Origin: Streptomyces guryensis | Lineage (GTDB): Bacteria; Actinomycetota; Actinomycetes; Streptomycetales; Streptomycetaceae | NCBI RefSeq assembly: GCF_021261325.1 | Contig: NZ_JAJSBI010000019.1 | Location: 140,609-204,608 of the forward strand | Direction: 5' to 3' | Length of the DNA: 64,000 bases | In this document: piece after piece, positions 43,220 through 51,805 of the stretch | Layout of the letters: each line of letters begins with the position of its first letter | Numbering within the stretch: position 1 is the first letter of the stretch | Program-made: the position numbers and the translations under genes | Notes under the pieces: generated by a model | The model's database searches: none | What the model saw: the letters and a program-made list of their open reading frames with translations, nothing else | What the model was told of the DNA's origin: nothing

Positions 43220-44245
43220 ATGCGCATCGGAGTTCTCACCGCAGGCGGCGACTGCCCCGGCCTGAACGCCGTGATCCGGTCGGTCGTGCACCGAGCGGTC
43301 GCCCAGTACGGCGACGAGGTCATCGGCTTCGAGGACGGCTACGCCGGTCTGCTCGACGGCCGCTACCGCTCCCTCGACCTCGACGACGTCGGTGGCATCC
43401 TGGCCCGCGGCGGCACGATTCTGGGCTCCTCCCGGCTGGAGCGGGACCGGCTGCGCGAGGCCTGCGAGAGCGCGGCCGACATCGCCCGTGACTTCGGCAT
43501 CGACGCGCTGATCCCGATCGGCGGCGAGGGCACGCTGACCGCGGCCCGGATGCTGAGCGACGCGGGCCTGCCGGTGGTCGGCGTCCCGAAGACGATCGAC
43601 AACGACATCTCGTCGACGGACCGGACCTTCGGTTTCGACACCGCGGTCGGCGTCGCCACGGAGGCGATGGACCGTCTGAAGACGACGGCCGAGTCGCACC
43701 AGCGCGTGATGGTCGTCGAGGTCATGGGCCGGCACGCGGGCTGGATCGCCCTCGAATCCGGCATGGCGGCGGGCGCCCACGGCATCTGCCTCCCCGAGCG
43801 CCCCTTCGACCCGGCCGACCTCGTCAAGATGGTCGAGGAGCGCTTCTCCCGAGGCAAGAAGTTCGCCGTCGTGTGCGTGGCGGAGGGCGCCCACCCCGCC
43901 GAGGGCACCATGGACTACGGCACGGGCGAGATCGACCAGTTCGGCCACGAGCGTTTCCAGGGCATCGGTACGGCGCTGGCGTACGAGCTGGAGCGGCGGC
44001 TCGGCAAGGAGGCCAAGCCGGTCATTCTCGGCCATGTGCAGCGCGGCGGCGTCCCCACCGCCTACGACCGCGTCCTCGCCACCCGCTTCGGCTGGCACGC
44101 GGTGGAGGCGGCGCACCGGGCCGAGTTCGGCAGGATGACGGCTCTGCGCGGCACGGACATCGTGATGGTGCCGCTGGCGGAGGCCGTGACCGAGCTGAAG
44201 ACGGTCCCGAAGGACCGGATGGATGAGGCGGAGTCGGTGTTCTAG
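43220..44245 (+). CDS. pfkA: 6-phosphofructokinase
   Basis: A 341-residue group III type phosphofructokinase acting on fructose-6-phosphate. It has MRIGVLTAGGDCPGLNAVIR, GGTILGSSR, IPIGGEGTLTAARML, PKTIDNDI and GRHAGWIALESG, then a closing HVQRGGVPTAYDRVLATRFG. Streptomyces enzymes of this kind use ATP; the sequence alone does not exclude PPi. ATG 43220 has GGAGA upstream. It diverges from pta, so glycolytic and acetate genes share a control region. Confidence 0.95.
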   Translation: MRIGVLTAGGDCPGLNAVIRSVVHRAVAQYGDEVIGFEDGYAGLLDGRYRSLDLDDVGGILARGGTILGSSRLERDRLREACESAADIARDFGIDALIPIGGEGTLTAARMLSDAGLPVVGVPKTIDNDISSTDRTFGFDTAVGVATEAMDRLKTTAESHQRVMVVEVMGRHAGWIALESGMAAGAHGICLPERPFDPADLVKMVEERFSRGKKFAVVCVAEGAHPAEGTMDYGTGEIDQFGHERFQGIGTALAYELERRLGKEAKPVILGHVQRGGVPTAYDRVLATRFGWHAVEAAHRAEFGRMTALRGTDIVMVPLAEAVTELKTVPKDRMDEAESVF

Positions 44246-44252
44246 GTCTTCC

Positions 44253-44321
44253 CTGGGGGGCGCCGCCCCCAGACCTCCGCTTCGGCCTCGACGGCCTCGT
44301 CCCCGAACGCCGGACGGGCTG
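44253..44321 (+). repeat. dispersed GC-rich intergenic repeat, copy 2
   Basis: CTGGGGGG-CGCC-GCCCCCAG hairpin (44253-44272) plus box at 44284-44321 ending AACGCCGGACGGGCTG. It begins seven bases after the pfkA stop and probably acts as its terminator. Confidence 0.75.
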
Positions 44322-44330
44322 GAAAAGGGG

Positions 44331-45044
44331 TCATCCGGTGTTGTCCTGGACCGCTGCCCAGAAGTGGTCGACGATCCGGTCCAGGAACTCGCGGCCGGCG
44401 TCGCTCGACGCGCTGGCCGCGTTTCCGTCGCCCCAGCTCAGCGAGGCCACCATCTGCCCCTGGTACTCCTGGTGCAGCGACTGGAGGGCGTCCTGAAGGA
44501 GGTGCCGGTCCAGGGGTACGGTCTTGGCCACCGGACGGACGTACGCCTGCCAGCGCGTCGTCACGGCACTGCGCAGCAGCTCGGCCAGCTTCGGCTCGCG
44601 TCCCGTGACGGTCACGAAGTCCGGGAGTGAGAGGTCGAGCACGTCGGCGAGGGTGGCCGACTGGCGCTCGTTGCCGCGCCAGGCGTTGTGCTCCTCCATG
44701 TGCCTGTAGGCGAGGAACTCCAGGCCGACGGTGCGGGCGACGTCCTCCGGGGCGAGGCCGCGGGCGACGCGGTGCTCGCGCAGGGTGTGGGGCGGGCCGG
44801 TGATCTCGCCGGGAGAGCACCACAACACGCCTGCGAGAGCGGTGAGTTCGGGGCTGGAAGGGGCGACGGAACCGCGTTCCCAGGCGAGGACGAGATCCGG
44901 GGAGACATACGGCAGTCCGTACGAGACACGCAGGCCGTGGGCGACGTGTTCGGGGCCCATGTTGAGAGCCGTGCGGAGCCGGCGGGCGGCGGGGGCGTTG
45001 AAGGGCGGGGCGGGCTGGTTCGAGCGGACTGGACGTTGGTGCAC
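44331..45044 (-). CDS. helix-turn-helix (XRE-like) regulator
   Basis: About 237 residues. A conserved N-terminal HTH area (APAARRLRTALNMGPEHVAHGL then VSPDLVLAWERGSVAPSSPELTALAGVLWC) resembles XRE-family DNA-binding domains, and a second one follows (LREHRVARGLAPEDVARTVGLEFLAYRHMEEHNAW). Two HTH-like units in one protein are notable. Start GTG 45044 (MHQRPVRSNQPAPPF) is preferred; GTG 45053 is also open. No strong ribosome site is seen. Target genes unknown. Confidence 0.82.
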   Translation of the reverse strand: MHQRPVRSNQPAPPFNAPAARRLRTALNMGPEHVAHGLRVSYGLPYVSPDLVLAWERGSVAPSSPELTALAGVLWCSPGEITGPPHTLREHRVARGLAPEDVARTVGLEFLAYRHMEEHNAWRGNERQSATLADVLDLSLPDFVTVTGREPKLAELLRSAVTTRWQAYVRPVAKTVPLDRHLLQDALQSLHQEYQGQMVASLSWGDGNAASASSDAGREFLDRIVDHFWAAVQDNTG

Positions 45045-45240
45045 GGGCCACACCGTAGGCGGGCCGTGTCGCCGTGACTACGGTCTGTTCGGCCAGGATC
45101 ACGGATTGTAGGAACGTACGGATTCGGCCACCCGTGCGGACTGGACGGGGGTGGCCGAAGATCGTCTGTCAACGTGGCGGGCGGGCTGGCGAGGATGGCG
45201 CGAAGCCGTCCGGACGGGCGGCCCGAGAGGCGGTGACTTT

Positions 45241-45681
45241 GTGAACGTCAAGCTCGAGGGGCATATTCGCGAGCGCCTGCTGGCGCCGAACTTCTGGCAT
45301 CTCGCCACGGTGGGCGCGGACGGGATGCCGCACGTCTCGCCCATGTGGGCGGACATCGAAGACGAGTACGCCATGGTCAATACGTCGATCGGCCGCGTGA
45401 AGATCGACAACCTGCGGCTCGATCCCAACGTCTCGCTGTCCCACCACGACCCCGGGAACCCGTATGACCGGGCCGAGATCCGGGGGCGGGTCGTCCGTTT
45501 CGTGGAGGGCGAGGAGGCGGAGCGGGGCATGGACCGGCTGGCTCGGAAGTACATCGGCGAGGACCGGTATCCGTGGCTGCTGCCCGGCGAGCGGCGCGTG
45601 ATGCTGCTGATCGAGCCGGTGCGGGTGCGGCGGGTCGTCGGAGTGGAGCCGTTCCGGGCGGGGGTGCTGCCGGAGGCGTGA
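45241..45681 (+). CDS. PPOX-class F420/flavin-dependent oxidoreductase
   Basis: A 146-residue split-barrel protein: FWHLATVGADGMPHVSPMWADIEDEYAMVNTS, then KIDNLRLDPNVSLSHHDPGNPYDRAEIRGRVVRF. This is the pattern of pyridoxamine-5'-phosphate-oxidase-like proteins that use F420 or FMN. The GTG at 45241 is chosen since the family motif follows shortly; GAGAGGCGG lies upstream. The open frame extends to 45151, but its N-terminus is not family-like. Substrate unknown. Confidence 0.85.
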   Translation: MNVKLEGHIRERLLAPNFWHLATVGADGMPHVSPMWADIEDEYAMVNTSIGRVKIDNLRLDPNVSLSHHDPGNPYDRAEIRGRVVRFVEGEEAERGMDRLARKYIGEDRYPWLLPGERRVMLLIEPVRVRRVVGVEPFRAGVLPEA

Positions 45682-45711
45682 GCGGGTTCTCGGGCAGGCT
45701 CTTGAGCGGGC

Positions 45712-46551
45712 TCACCCCTTGACCGCCCCGCCCAGCGCGAACCCCCCGCCCAGCCGCCGGGCGATCAGCACGTACAGCAGGATCACCGGCGTCGAGTAGA
45801 CGACCGAGAACGCCGCCAGCTGTCCGTACGCGACCATCCCCCGGTTGCCGAAGAACTCGTTGATGCTCACGGAGGCCGGCATCTGGTCGGGGGTCAGGAG
45901 CAGCATGAAGGGGACGAAGAAGTTCCCCCACATGACAACGAACGAGAACACCGTCACCACCGCCACTCCCGGACCCATCAGCGGCAGCACGATCCGCACC
46001 AGTGACTGCATCGACGACGCTCCGTCCGTCCACGCCGCCTCCTCCAGCTCCTTCGGCACGCCGTCCATGAAGTTCTTCATCAGCCAGATGGCGAAGGGGA
46101 GTTGGGAGGCGGCGAAGAACAGGATCGTGCCCTGCATGGTGTCGATCAGGTTCACCTGAACGAACAGCGCGTACACCGGCACCATGATCGCAGTGATGGG
46201 CAGGCTCGTCGCGAAGAGGATGGTGAGGAGGAACGGGCGGTTCAGCCGGGACCGGAAGCGGGAGAGCGGGTACGCCGCCAGGGCCGCGCACACCACCGTC
46301 AGCAGCGTCGCGCCGCCGCACAGGACGAGGCTGTTGAGGAGCGGTGTGAAGGTGATGTCGGAGGTCAGGATCGCGTCGAAGTTGGACCAGGTGACGCCGT
46401 CGGGTGCCTTCACCCGCAGGTCCGCGTGCGGGTCCACGGACGACAGCAGTACCCAGGCGAGGGGAAGCGCGAAGGCGGCGGCGACCACCAGCAGACCGGC
46501 GTCGGCGGCCAGTCGGCGGCTGCGGCGGCGGGAGACGAGTGTGAGGGCCAT
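45712..46551 (-). CDS. carbohydrate ABC transporter permease (MalG type)
   Basis: A 279-residue inner-membrane protein with six helices and the EAA loop KELEEAAWTDGASSMQSLVRIVLP, typical of sugar importers. Starts at ATG 46551 eight bases after the upstream permease. The second of two permeases of a sugar importer whose binding protein is at 47527-48915. No ATPase gene is present; in Streptomyces these use the shared MsiK ATPase, an inference. Confidence 0.9.
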   Translation of the reverse strand: MALTLVSRRRSRRLAADAGLLVVAAAFALPLAWVLLSSVDPHADLRVKAPDGVTWSNFDAILTSDITFTPLLNSLVLCGGATLLTVVCAALAAYPLSRFRSRLNRPFLLTILFATSLPITAIMVPVYALFVQVNLIDTMQGTILFFAASQLPFAIWLMKNFMDGVPKELEEAAWTDGASSMQSLVRIVLPLMGPGVAVVTVFSFVVMWGNFFVPFMLLLTPDQMPASVSINEFFGNRGMVAYGQLAAFSVVYSTPVILLYVLIARRLGGGFALGGAVKG

Positions 46552-46559
46552 GGTGGGGG

Positions 46560-47510
46560 TCAGACCTCCGTCCGCAGCAGGCGCAGATAGACGAGGGAGA
46601 ACAGCGAGCCGACCAGGAGCAGCAGCAGGGCGACGGCGGTGCCGTAGCCGATCATGCTGTTCTGGAAGGCCTGCTCGTACATGAAGAGGGGCAGGGTCTG
46701 GCTCCTGTTGCCGGGGCCGCCTCGCGTCATCACCCAGATCAGGCCGAAGACGGACAGGGTCTGGAGGGTGTTCAGCATCAGGTTCGTGCCGATGGAGCGG
46801 CGGATCATGGGAAGGGTGATGTGCCACATCCGGCGCCAGCCGCCCGCGCCGTCGACCTCGGCCGCCTCCGTGATCTCCTTCGGGATCTCGCCCAGCGCCG
46901 CCGAGTAGACCAGCATCGAGAAGGCCGTACCCCGCCAGACGTTCGCGAAGGACACCGCCAGGATCGGCAGGGTGAACAGCCAGTTCTGGGACGGGAGATG
47001 GAGAAGGTTCAGGATGGCGTCCAGGGTGCCCTCGCGGCGGAAGAAGGCGTAGAGGAGGAAGCCGGCGACGACCTCGGGCAGCACCCACGCCGTGACCACG
47101 ATGCCGCCCGTCAGGGTGCGGACGGGCTTGGACGCGCGCTGCATGAGCGCTGCCAGCGCCAGTCCGATGGTGTTCTGGCCGAGCAGCGACGACACGACCG
47201 TGAACACCAGCGTCAGCCAGACCGCGTTGAGGAACTCCTCGTCCCTGAAGGCCTTGCGGAAGTTCGCGAGGCCGACGAAGGACGAGTGGGCCTGACCGGT
47301 GAGCTGGAGATCGGTGAAGGCGATGTAGGCGCAGTAGGCGATCGGGCCGGCGAGGAAGAGCAGCAGGAGGACGACGGCGGGGGAGAGGGGCAGGAGGCGG
47401 GCGAGGGCGCGGGGGAGCGTTCGGCGGGGCCGGTGCCCGGACGGGGCGGGCGGGCGCGAGGGCGACCTGGCCGCCTCCGCGCCTGCCGCGTGCGGGGTTG
47501 CCGCGGTCAT
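46560..47510 (-). CDS. carbohydrate ABC transporter permease (MalF type)
   Basis: A 316-residue permease with six helices and EAA loop KEITEAAEVDGAGGWRRMWHITLP. A Ala/Pro-rich N-terminus of about 40 residues precedes the first helix (LLPLSPAVVLLLLFLAGPIAYCAYIAF). ATG 47510 (MTAATPHAAGA) lies 16 bases from the binding-protein stop. It pairs with the MalG-type partner downstream to import a sugar. Confidence 0.9.
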   Translation of the reverse strand: MTAATPHAAGAEAARSPSRPPAPSGHRPRRTLPRALARLLPLSPAVVLLLLFLAGPIAYCAYIAFTDLQLTGQAHSSFVGLANFRKAFRDEEFLNAVWLTLVFTVVSSLLGQNTIGLALAALMQRASKPVRTLTGGIVVTAWVLPEVVAGFLLYAFFRREGTLDAILNLLHLPSQNWLFTLPILAVSFANVWRGTAFSMLVYSAALGEIPKEITEAAEVDGAGGWRRMWHITLPMIRRSIGTNLMLNTLQTLSVFGLIWVMTRGGPGNRSQTLPLFMYEQAFQNSMIGYGTAVALLLLLVGSLFSLVYLRLLRTEV

Positions 47511-47526
47511 ACCTGGTCGCCGCCGA

Positions 47527-48915
47527 TCACTTCGTGACGACCTGGTTGTCGGTGGCGTCCTTGAGCGCGTCGTCGTAGCCGCTTGCCGCCTTGTCGACGG
47601 ACAGGTCACCCGTCGTGACGCCTTCCATTGCCTCCTGGATGGCGGTGGAGACCTTCGGGTACGCCGGGTAGGCGGGCCGGTAGTGGGTGCTCGCCACCAG
47701 GTCCGTGAAGAACTTGATGCCGGGCTGGGCGCTTGTGTACGACGGGTCGCGCGCCACGTCGTCGCGTACCGAGATACCGGAGTCGGTGATGTACCACTTC
47801 TCGGCGTTCGCCTTCGTCTGCATCGTCCTGATGAAGTCGAAGGCGAGGTCGGGGTTGCCGGCCTTGGACGGGATCGCCCAGGTCCAGCCGCCGGACATGC
47901 TCACCTTGCCGGGAGCCTGGCCGTGCTGGGTCGGCATGTACGCCAGCCCCAACTCGCTGGACCACTGCGGCCATTCGTGGCCACTGCCCTTCAGCCAGTC
48001 CTGCGGGAGCCAGGAGCCGTCGAGGGCGATGCCGAGCTTGCCCTTGGGAAGCATCTCGCCGCGCACAATGGTCTGGATGTTGGGGTCGAGGGCGTCGGAG
48101 ACGTCCGGGCCGAGCTTCTCCTTGTAGACCGTCTCGACGAACTGGAGCGCGTCCTTGAAGCCCTGGCTCCCCGCGATCCACTTCTTGGCCGACTTGTCGT
48201 AGAGGGGGTCCGTGGTGCCGTCGCCGGTGCCGTAGAGCAGCATCTCGAAGGTCTGCATGGTGGCGGCCTCACCGGCGGGTTTGCCGGTGTAGACGTTGAG
48301 CGGGGTGACCCCGGGGACCTTCTTCCTGATCGTGCGGGCCGCGGCGAGCACGTCGTCCCAGGTCTTCGGCTGCCAGTTGGCCGGCAGACCGGCCTTCCTG
48401 AAGATGCCCTTGTCGAACCAGAGGGCGCGGGTGTCGGTGCCGTCCGGGACGCCGTACGTCTTCCCGTCCTCGGCCTTGGCGGCGGTCTTCGCCGTGCCGA
48501 TGAACTGCTTCCAGTCCGGCCACCTGTCGAGGTACGGGTCCAGCGGCTTCAAGTACCCGCTGGTGATGTCCGAGTTGATGAGGAAGGTGTCCTCGTAGAC
48601 CAGGTCGGGGGCCGTCTTGGGGGAGCGGAGCATCTGCTGGAGCTTGGTGTAGTACTCCGAGTCCGGGGCCTTGATCGGGACGAGTTCGACCTTCTTGCCG
48701 GGGTACTTCCTCTCGAACTCCTTCTTGATGTCCGCGAGGAAGCCGTCCATCACCTTGATGGAGTTGTCCGTCGACTGCTTGAAGGAGACCTTGACGGTGT
48801 CCGGGTCGCTGCCCGAACCACCGCCGCAGGCCGTGAGGGCGCCTGCGGCGAGGGTGAGGGCGACCAAGGCTGTGAGTGGGGTGGTTGAGCGGGGGCGAGC
48901 GGCGGTGGGGCGCAC
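47527..48915 (-). CDS. extracellular sugar-binding lipoprotein
   Basis: A 462-residue solute-binding protein of the family 1 type. The signal ends TLAAGALTACGGG, a lipobox with Cys at about residue 26. Then VKVSFKQSTDNSIKVMDGFL, YPGKKVELVPIKAPDSEYYTK and SMSGGWTWAIPSKAGNP. GTG 48915 is taken since AGGAGG lies eight bases before it; GTG 48921 is too close to the same site. Promoter -35 TTGACC at 48998-48993 and -10 TTACGT at 48975-48970, 17 bases apart, sit upstream on the minus strand. Confidence 0.92.
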   Translation of the reverse strand: MRPTAARPRSTTPLTALVALTLAAGALTACGGGSGSDPDTVKVSFKQSTDNSIKVMDGFLADIKKEFERKYPGKKVELVPIKAPDSEYYTKLQQMLRSPKTAPDLVYEDTFLINSDITSGYLKPLDPYLDRWPDWKQFIGTAKTAAKAEDGKTYGVPDGTDTRALWFDKGIFRKAGLPANWQPKTWDDVLAAARTIRKKVPGVTPLNVYTGKPAGEAATMQTFEMLLYGTGDGTTDPLYDKSAKKWIAGSQGFKDALQFVETVYKEKLGPDVSDALDPNIQTIVRGEMLPKGKLGIALDGSWLPQDWLKGSGHEWPQWSSELGLAYMPTQHGQAPGKVSMSGGWTWAIPSKAGNPDLAFDFIRTMQTKANAEKWYITDSGISVRDDVARDPSYTSAQPGIKFFTDLVASTHYRPAYPAYPKVSTAIQEAMEGVTTGDLSVDKAASGYDDALKDATDNQVVTK

Positions 48916-48969
48916 GGGCACGACCTCCTGAGGGCTCACTTCGTTGTGGCCTGGATGGCTGCCCGGTGA

Positions 48970-48998
48970 ACGTAAGTGGATTGGTCTAGTCAGGTCAA
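48970..48998 (-). promoter_or_regulatory. promoter of the sugar ABC operon with a DasR-like site
   Basis: TTGACC and TTACGT with a 17-base spacer. The spacer and -35 include, read on the plus strand at 48980-48995, ATTGGTCTAGTCAGGT, which fits 13 of 16 positions of the GntR-type DasR consensus AYTGGTCTAGACCAST. A DasR-family repressor could bind here. Confidence 0.5.
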
Positions 48999-49013
48999 TG
49001 ACCGTGCGGCCAC

Positions 49014-49724
49014 CTAACGCCTCCGGTCTCCCTCCCCCTCCTCCTTCCGCACCCACCGGTACTGCAACTCCGGCCGCCCCACAGCCCCGTACTGCGGAGC
49101 CCTCGCCGCCCGCCCCGCGTCCACCAGATGCTCCAGGTAGCGCCGAGCCGTGATCCGTGAGATCCCCACCGCCTCGGCCACCCCCGCCGCGGTCAGCCCC
49201 TCCCCGCAGTCCCGCAGCGCCACCGTCACCCGCTCCAGCGTCGGCGCGCTCAGCCCCTTGGGCAGCGCCGCCGGTGACGGCGCGCGCAGGGAAGCCAGCG
49301 CCCGGTCCACCTCGTCCTGGCCGCTCGCCTCGCCGACCGCGGCGTGGAACTCGGCGTACCGCACCAGCCGGTCCCGCAGGGTCGCGAAGGTGAACGGCTT
49401 CAACACGTACTGCACCACGCCCAGCGACACCCCCTCCCGCACCACGGTCAGGTCCCGCGCCGACGTCACCGCGATCACGTCCGCGTGGTGACCGGCCGCC
49501 CGCAGCGACCGTGCGAACTGCAGCCCGTGCACATCCGGCAGATGCAGGTCCAGCAGGAGCAGGTCCACCGCCGTGCGGTCCAGCAGACGACGGGCCTCCG
49601 CGCCCGTGTGGGCCTTGCCGACGGCCACGAAGCCCGGGACGCGGCCCACGTACATGACATGTGCGTCGGCGGCCACCGGGTCGTCCTCCACGACCAGGAC
49701 GCGGATGGGCTGCGGGGTGGTCAT
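49014..49724 (-). CDS. CitB/DcuR-type response regulator
   Basis: A 236-residue regulator. Receiver domain residues 1-125: RVLVVEDDPV, LLLLDLHLPDVHGLQ (phospho-Asp), VTSARD and VLKPFTFATLRD. The C-terminal DNA-binding part is a HTH of the LytR-less CitB type (LTAAGVAEAVGISRITARRYLEHLV). Controls uptake of C4-dicarboxylates or citrate when paired with the kinase at 49942-51591. The ATG overlaps a TGA of the mini-ORF by four bases. Confidence 0.9.
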   Translation of the reverse strand: MTTPQPIRVLVVEDDPVAADAHVMYVGRVPGFVAVGKAHTGAEARRLLDRTAVDLLLLDLHLPDVHGLQFARSLRAAGHHADVIAVTSARDLTVVREGVSLGVVQYVLKPFTFATLRDRLVRYAEFHAAVGEASGQDEVDRALASLRAPSPAALPKGLSAPTLERVTVALRDCGEGLTAAGVAEAVGISRITARRYLEHLVDAGRAARAPQYGAVGRPELQYRWVRKEEGEGDRRR

Positions 49725-49945
49725 GCGTCACCTCTCGTGGCGGCGTACCCGGTCGCTGCGGTGGGCCGGGTGGCTGCGTCCGGAGGACGTGGTGTTCCGG
49801 ACGCGCTGCCGCGTTCCTGCCTTTGCGGGGCGGGCCGGGTGGGCGGGTCCTGGTGCCCGGTGGTGTCCGGCGCCGGGCCGGTGTGCGGGTGCGGAGCCAC
49901 GGGGGTGTCCATGACCGGGACGCGGATGGGCTGCTGGGTCGTCAT
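49721..49945 (-). CDS. mini-ORF made by local duplication of the kinase/regulator junction
   Basis: A 74-residue frame starting MTTQQPIRVPVMD, a copy of the response regulator start (MTTPQPIRVLVVED), and ending TRGDA like the kinase end (AARGDA). Its ATG overlaps the kinase TGA and its TGA overlaps the regulator ATG, both by four bases. Offset between the two copies is 221 bases. The middle is Pro/Thr/Arg-rich without a domain. It is probably not a functional protein, but its coupling may keep translation passing. Confidence 0.55.
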   Translation of the reverse strand: MTTQQPIRVPVMDTPVAPHPHTGPAPDTTGHQDPPTRPAPQRQERGSASGTPRPPDAATRPTAATGYAATRGDA

Positions 49946-51591
49946 GCGTCACCTCTCGCCGCGGCACGGCCGGTCATCTCGGCCGGAGCGGCGGAGCCTC
50001 CCAGAGGCAGCCGTACCTCGAACACCGCACCGCCCTCCTCGGCCTCCGCCACCGTCAACGTGCCCTCCTGCCGGGTGACCGCCTGCCGTACCAGGGCCAG
50101 CCCGAGGCCCCGGCCGCCCGGACCGGCCGGCTTCGTCGAGAACCCCCGTTGGAATACCAGCTCGGCATGGGCGGGATCCACCCCCGTGCCGGTGTCCGCG
50201 ACCCGCATCACCAGCTCCGTGCCCTCCGCGTACGCCGTCACCGTCACCCGGGCGCCGATGCTGCCCTGCGCCGCGTCCACCGCGTTGTCGATCAGGTTGC
50301 CGAGGATCGTCACCAGGTCGCGAGGCGGCAGGCTCTCCGGGAGCAGGCCGTCGTCCAGGCGGCTGTCCTCGGACACCACCAGCTCCACGCCCCGCTCGTG
50401 GGCCTGGGCCGTCTTGCCGAGCAGCAGTGCCGCCAGCACGGGTTCGCTCACCGCCGCCACCACCTGGTCGGTCAGTGCCTGGGCCAGTTCCAGTTCGGCG
50501 GTCGCGAAGTCCACGGCCTCCTCCGCCCGGCCGAGTTCGATCAGCGACACCACCGTGTGCAGGCGGTTGGCCGCCTCGTGGGCCTGTGAGCGCAGCGCCT
50601 GGGTGAAGCCCCGTTCGGAGTCCAACTCGCCCATCAGCGACTGGAGTTCGGTCACGTCGCGGAGGGTCACCACGGTGCCTCGGCGCTCGCCGCCCGACAC
50701 CGGGGAGGTGTTGACGACGAGGACGCGGGCCGCGGTGAGGTACACCTCGTCCACCCGCGGCTCGGACGCCAGCAGCGCCCCGGTCAGCGGGCCGGGCAGC
50801 CCGAGGTCCGCCACCGACTTCCCGACCACCTCGCCCTCCGGGCCGACGCCCAGCAGTTCCCGGCCGCCGTCGTTGATCAGGGCCACCCGGTACTGGCCGT
50901 CCAGCATCAGCAGCCCCTCCCGCACCGCGTGCAGCGCGGCCTGATGGTAGTCGTGCATCCGGCTGAGCTGGGTCGCGTTCATCCCGTGGGTGTGCCGACG
51001 CAGCCGGGCGTTGACGACGTACGTACCGATGGCGCCGAGGCCCAGCGCACCGGCCGCGACGCCGATCAGGGCCGTCACCTGGTCCTGCACCCGCTGACTG
51101 ATGGCCTCCACCCTGATGCCGGCGCTCACCAGGCCGATGACCCGCTTGCCGTTCCACACCGGCGTCACGGCCCGCCAGGACTGGCCGAGCGTGCCGGTGT
51201 ACCTCTCGGTGAAGGTGTTGCCGAGCCGGGCGGGGCCGATATGGCCGAGGAAACGCTTGCCGATCTGTTTCCGGTCGGGGTGGGTCCAGCGGATGCCCTC
51301 GGGGTTCATGATCGTGATGAAGTCGACCCCGGTGTCCTTCTGGACCTCAAGGGTGTACGGCTCCAGCCGGGCCGTCGGATCGGCCGTGCCGAGCGCCTCC
51401 CGCACGGAGGGGGAGTCCGCGACCGAGCGCGCCACCGCCGTGGCCTGGCGCCGCGCGGCGTCCTCGGCCTGGCGCTGGTCGCTGACGTACGTGAACAGTG
51501 CGTAACCGGCCACGACGACCGCTATCAGCACGGCCTGCATGGCGAAGAGCTGGGCGGCCAGGCTGCGGGGGCGCGGGACGGGGATGCGCAT
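49942..51591 (-). CDS. CitA/DctS-type sensor histidine kinase
   Basis: A 549-residue membrane kinase. Helices at residues about 10-35 and 175-195 flank a Cache-like sensor (RRQATAVARSVADSP, YTLEVQKDTGVDFITIMNPEGIRWTHPD). A PAS domain follows (LHAVREGLLMLDGQYRVALIND). The His box lies in LRSQAHEAANRLHTV. The ATPase has LGNLIDNAVDAA, VADTGTGVDP and GRGLGLALVRQ. It senses dicarboxylates or citrate by analogy. Divergent from the dicarboxylate symporter gene, its likely target. ATG 51591 with GGGAGAGG upstream. Confidence 0.9.
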   Translation of the reverse strand: MRIPVPRPRSLAAQLFAMQAVLIAVVVAGYALFTYVSDQRQAEDAARRQATAVARSVADSPSVREALGTADPTARLEPYTLEVQKDTGVDFITIMNPEGIRWTHPDRKQIGKRFLGHIGPARLGNTFTERYTGTLGQSWRAVTPVWNGKRVIGLVSAGIRVEAISQRVQDQVTALIGVAAGALGLGAIGTYVVNARLRRHTHGMNATQLSRMHDYHQAALHAVREGLLMLDGQYRVALINDGGRELLGVGPEGEVVGKSVADLGLPGPLTGALLASEPRVDEVYLTAARVLVVNTSPVSGGERRGTVVTLRDVTELQSLMGELDSERGFTQALRSQAHEAANRLHTVVSLIELGRAEEAVDFATAELELAQALTDQVVAAVSEPVLAALLLGKTAQAHERGVELVVSEDSRLDDGLLPESLPPRDLVTILGNLIDNAVDAAQGSIGARVTVTAYAEGTELVMRVADTGTGVDPAHAELVFQRGFSTKPAGPGGRGLGLALVRQAVTRQEGTLTVAEAEEGGAVFEVRLPLGGSAAPAEMTGRAAARGDA

Positions 51592-51639
51592 GTCGTCAGT
51601 GTGCCTCTCCCGGTAAGTGTGAACTAAATGAACGGAAGG

Positions 51640-51653
51640 GTGACCGCGCTCAC
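51640..51653. promoter_or_regulatory. GTGA-N6-TCAC motif between kinase and symporter genes
   Basis: GTGACCGCGCTCAC is symmetrical in its ends and resembles CRP-type sites (GTG-N6-GNCAC, one mismatch). It lies 153 bases before the symporter start and 49 before the kinase start. Weak candidate. Confidence 0.35.
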
Positions 51654-51805
51654 AGGGCACGACATAGTCACGGCATTGAGGGAGTGGAAGCGGGCCGTCA
51701 GGTTCCAGCCACCGCTCCCGGCACAGAGATCCGCACCCCCATCCCCATCCCCCGGACGTGAGCCGCACGCCGGTGATGCCGACGAAGACGTCAAGGAGGG
51801 CAGCC

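Noticed and set aside
44253..44321. CRISPR or tRNA-like structure in the pfkA downstream repeat
   Set aside because: No regular spaced repeats and no cloverleaf; the sequence matches the two other terminator-like repeats.
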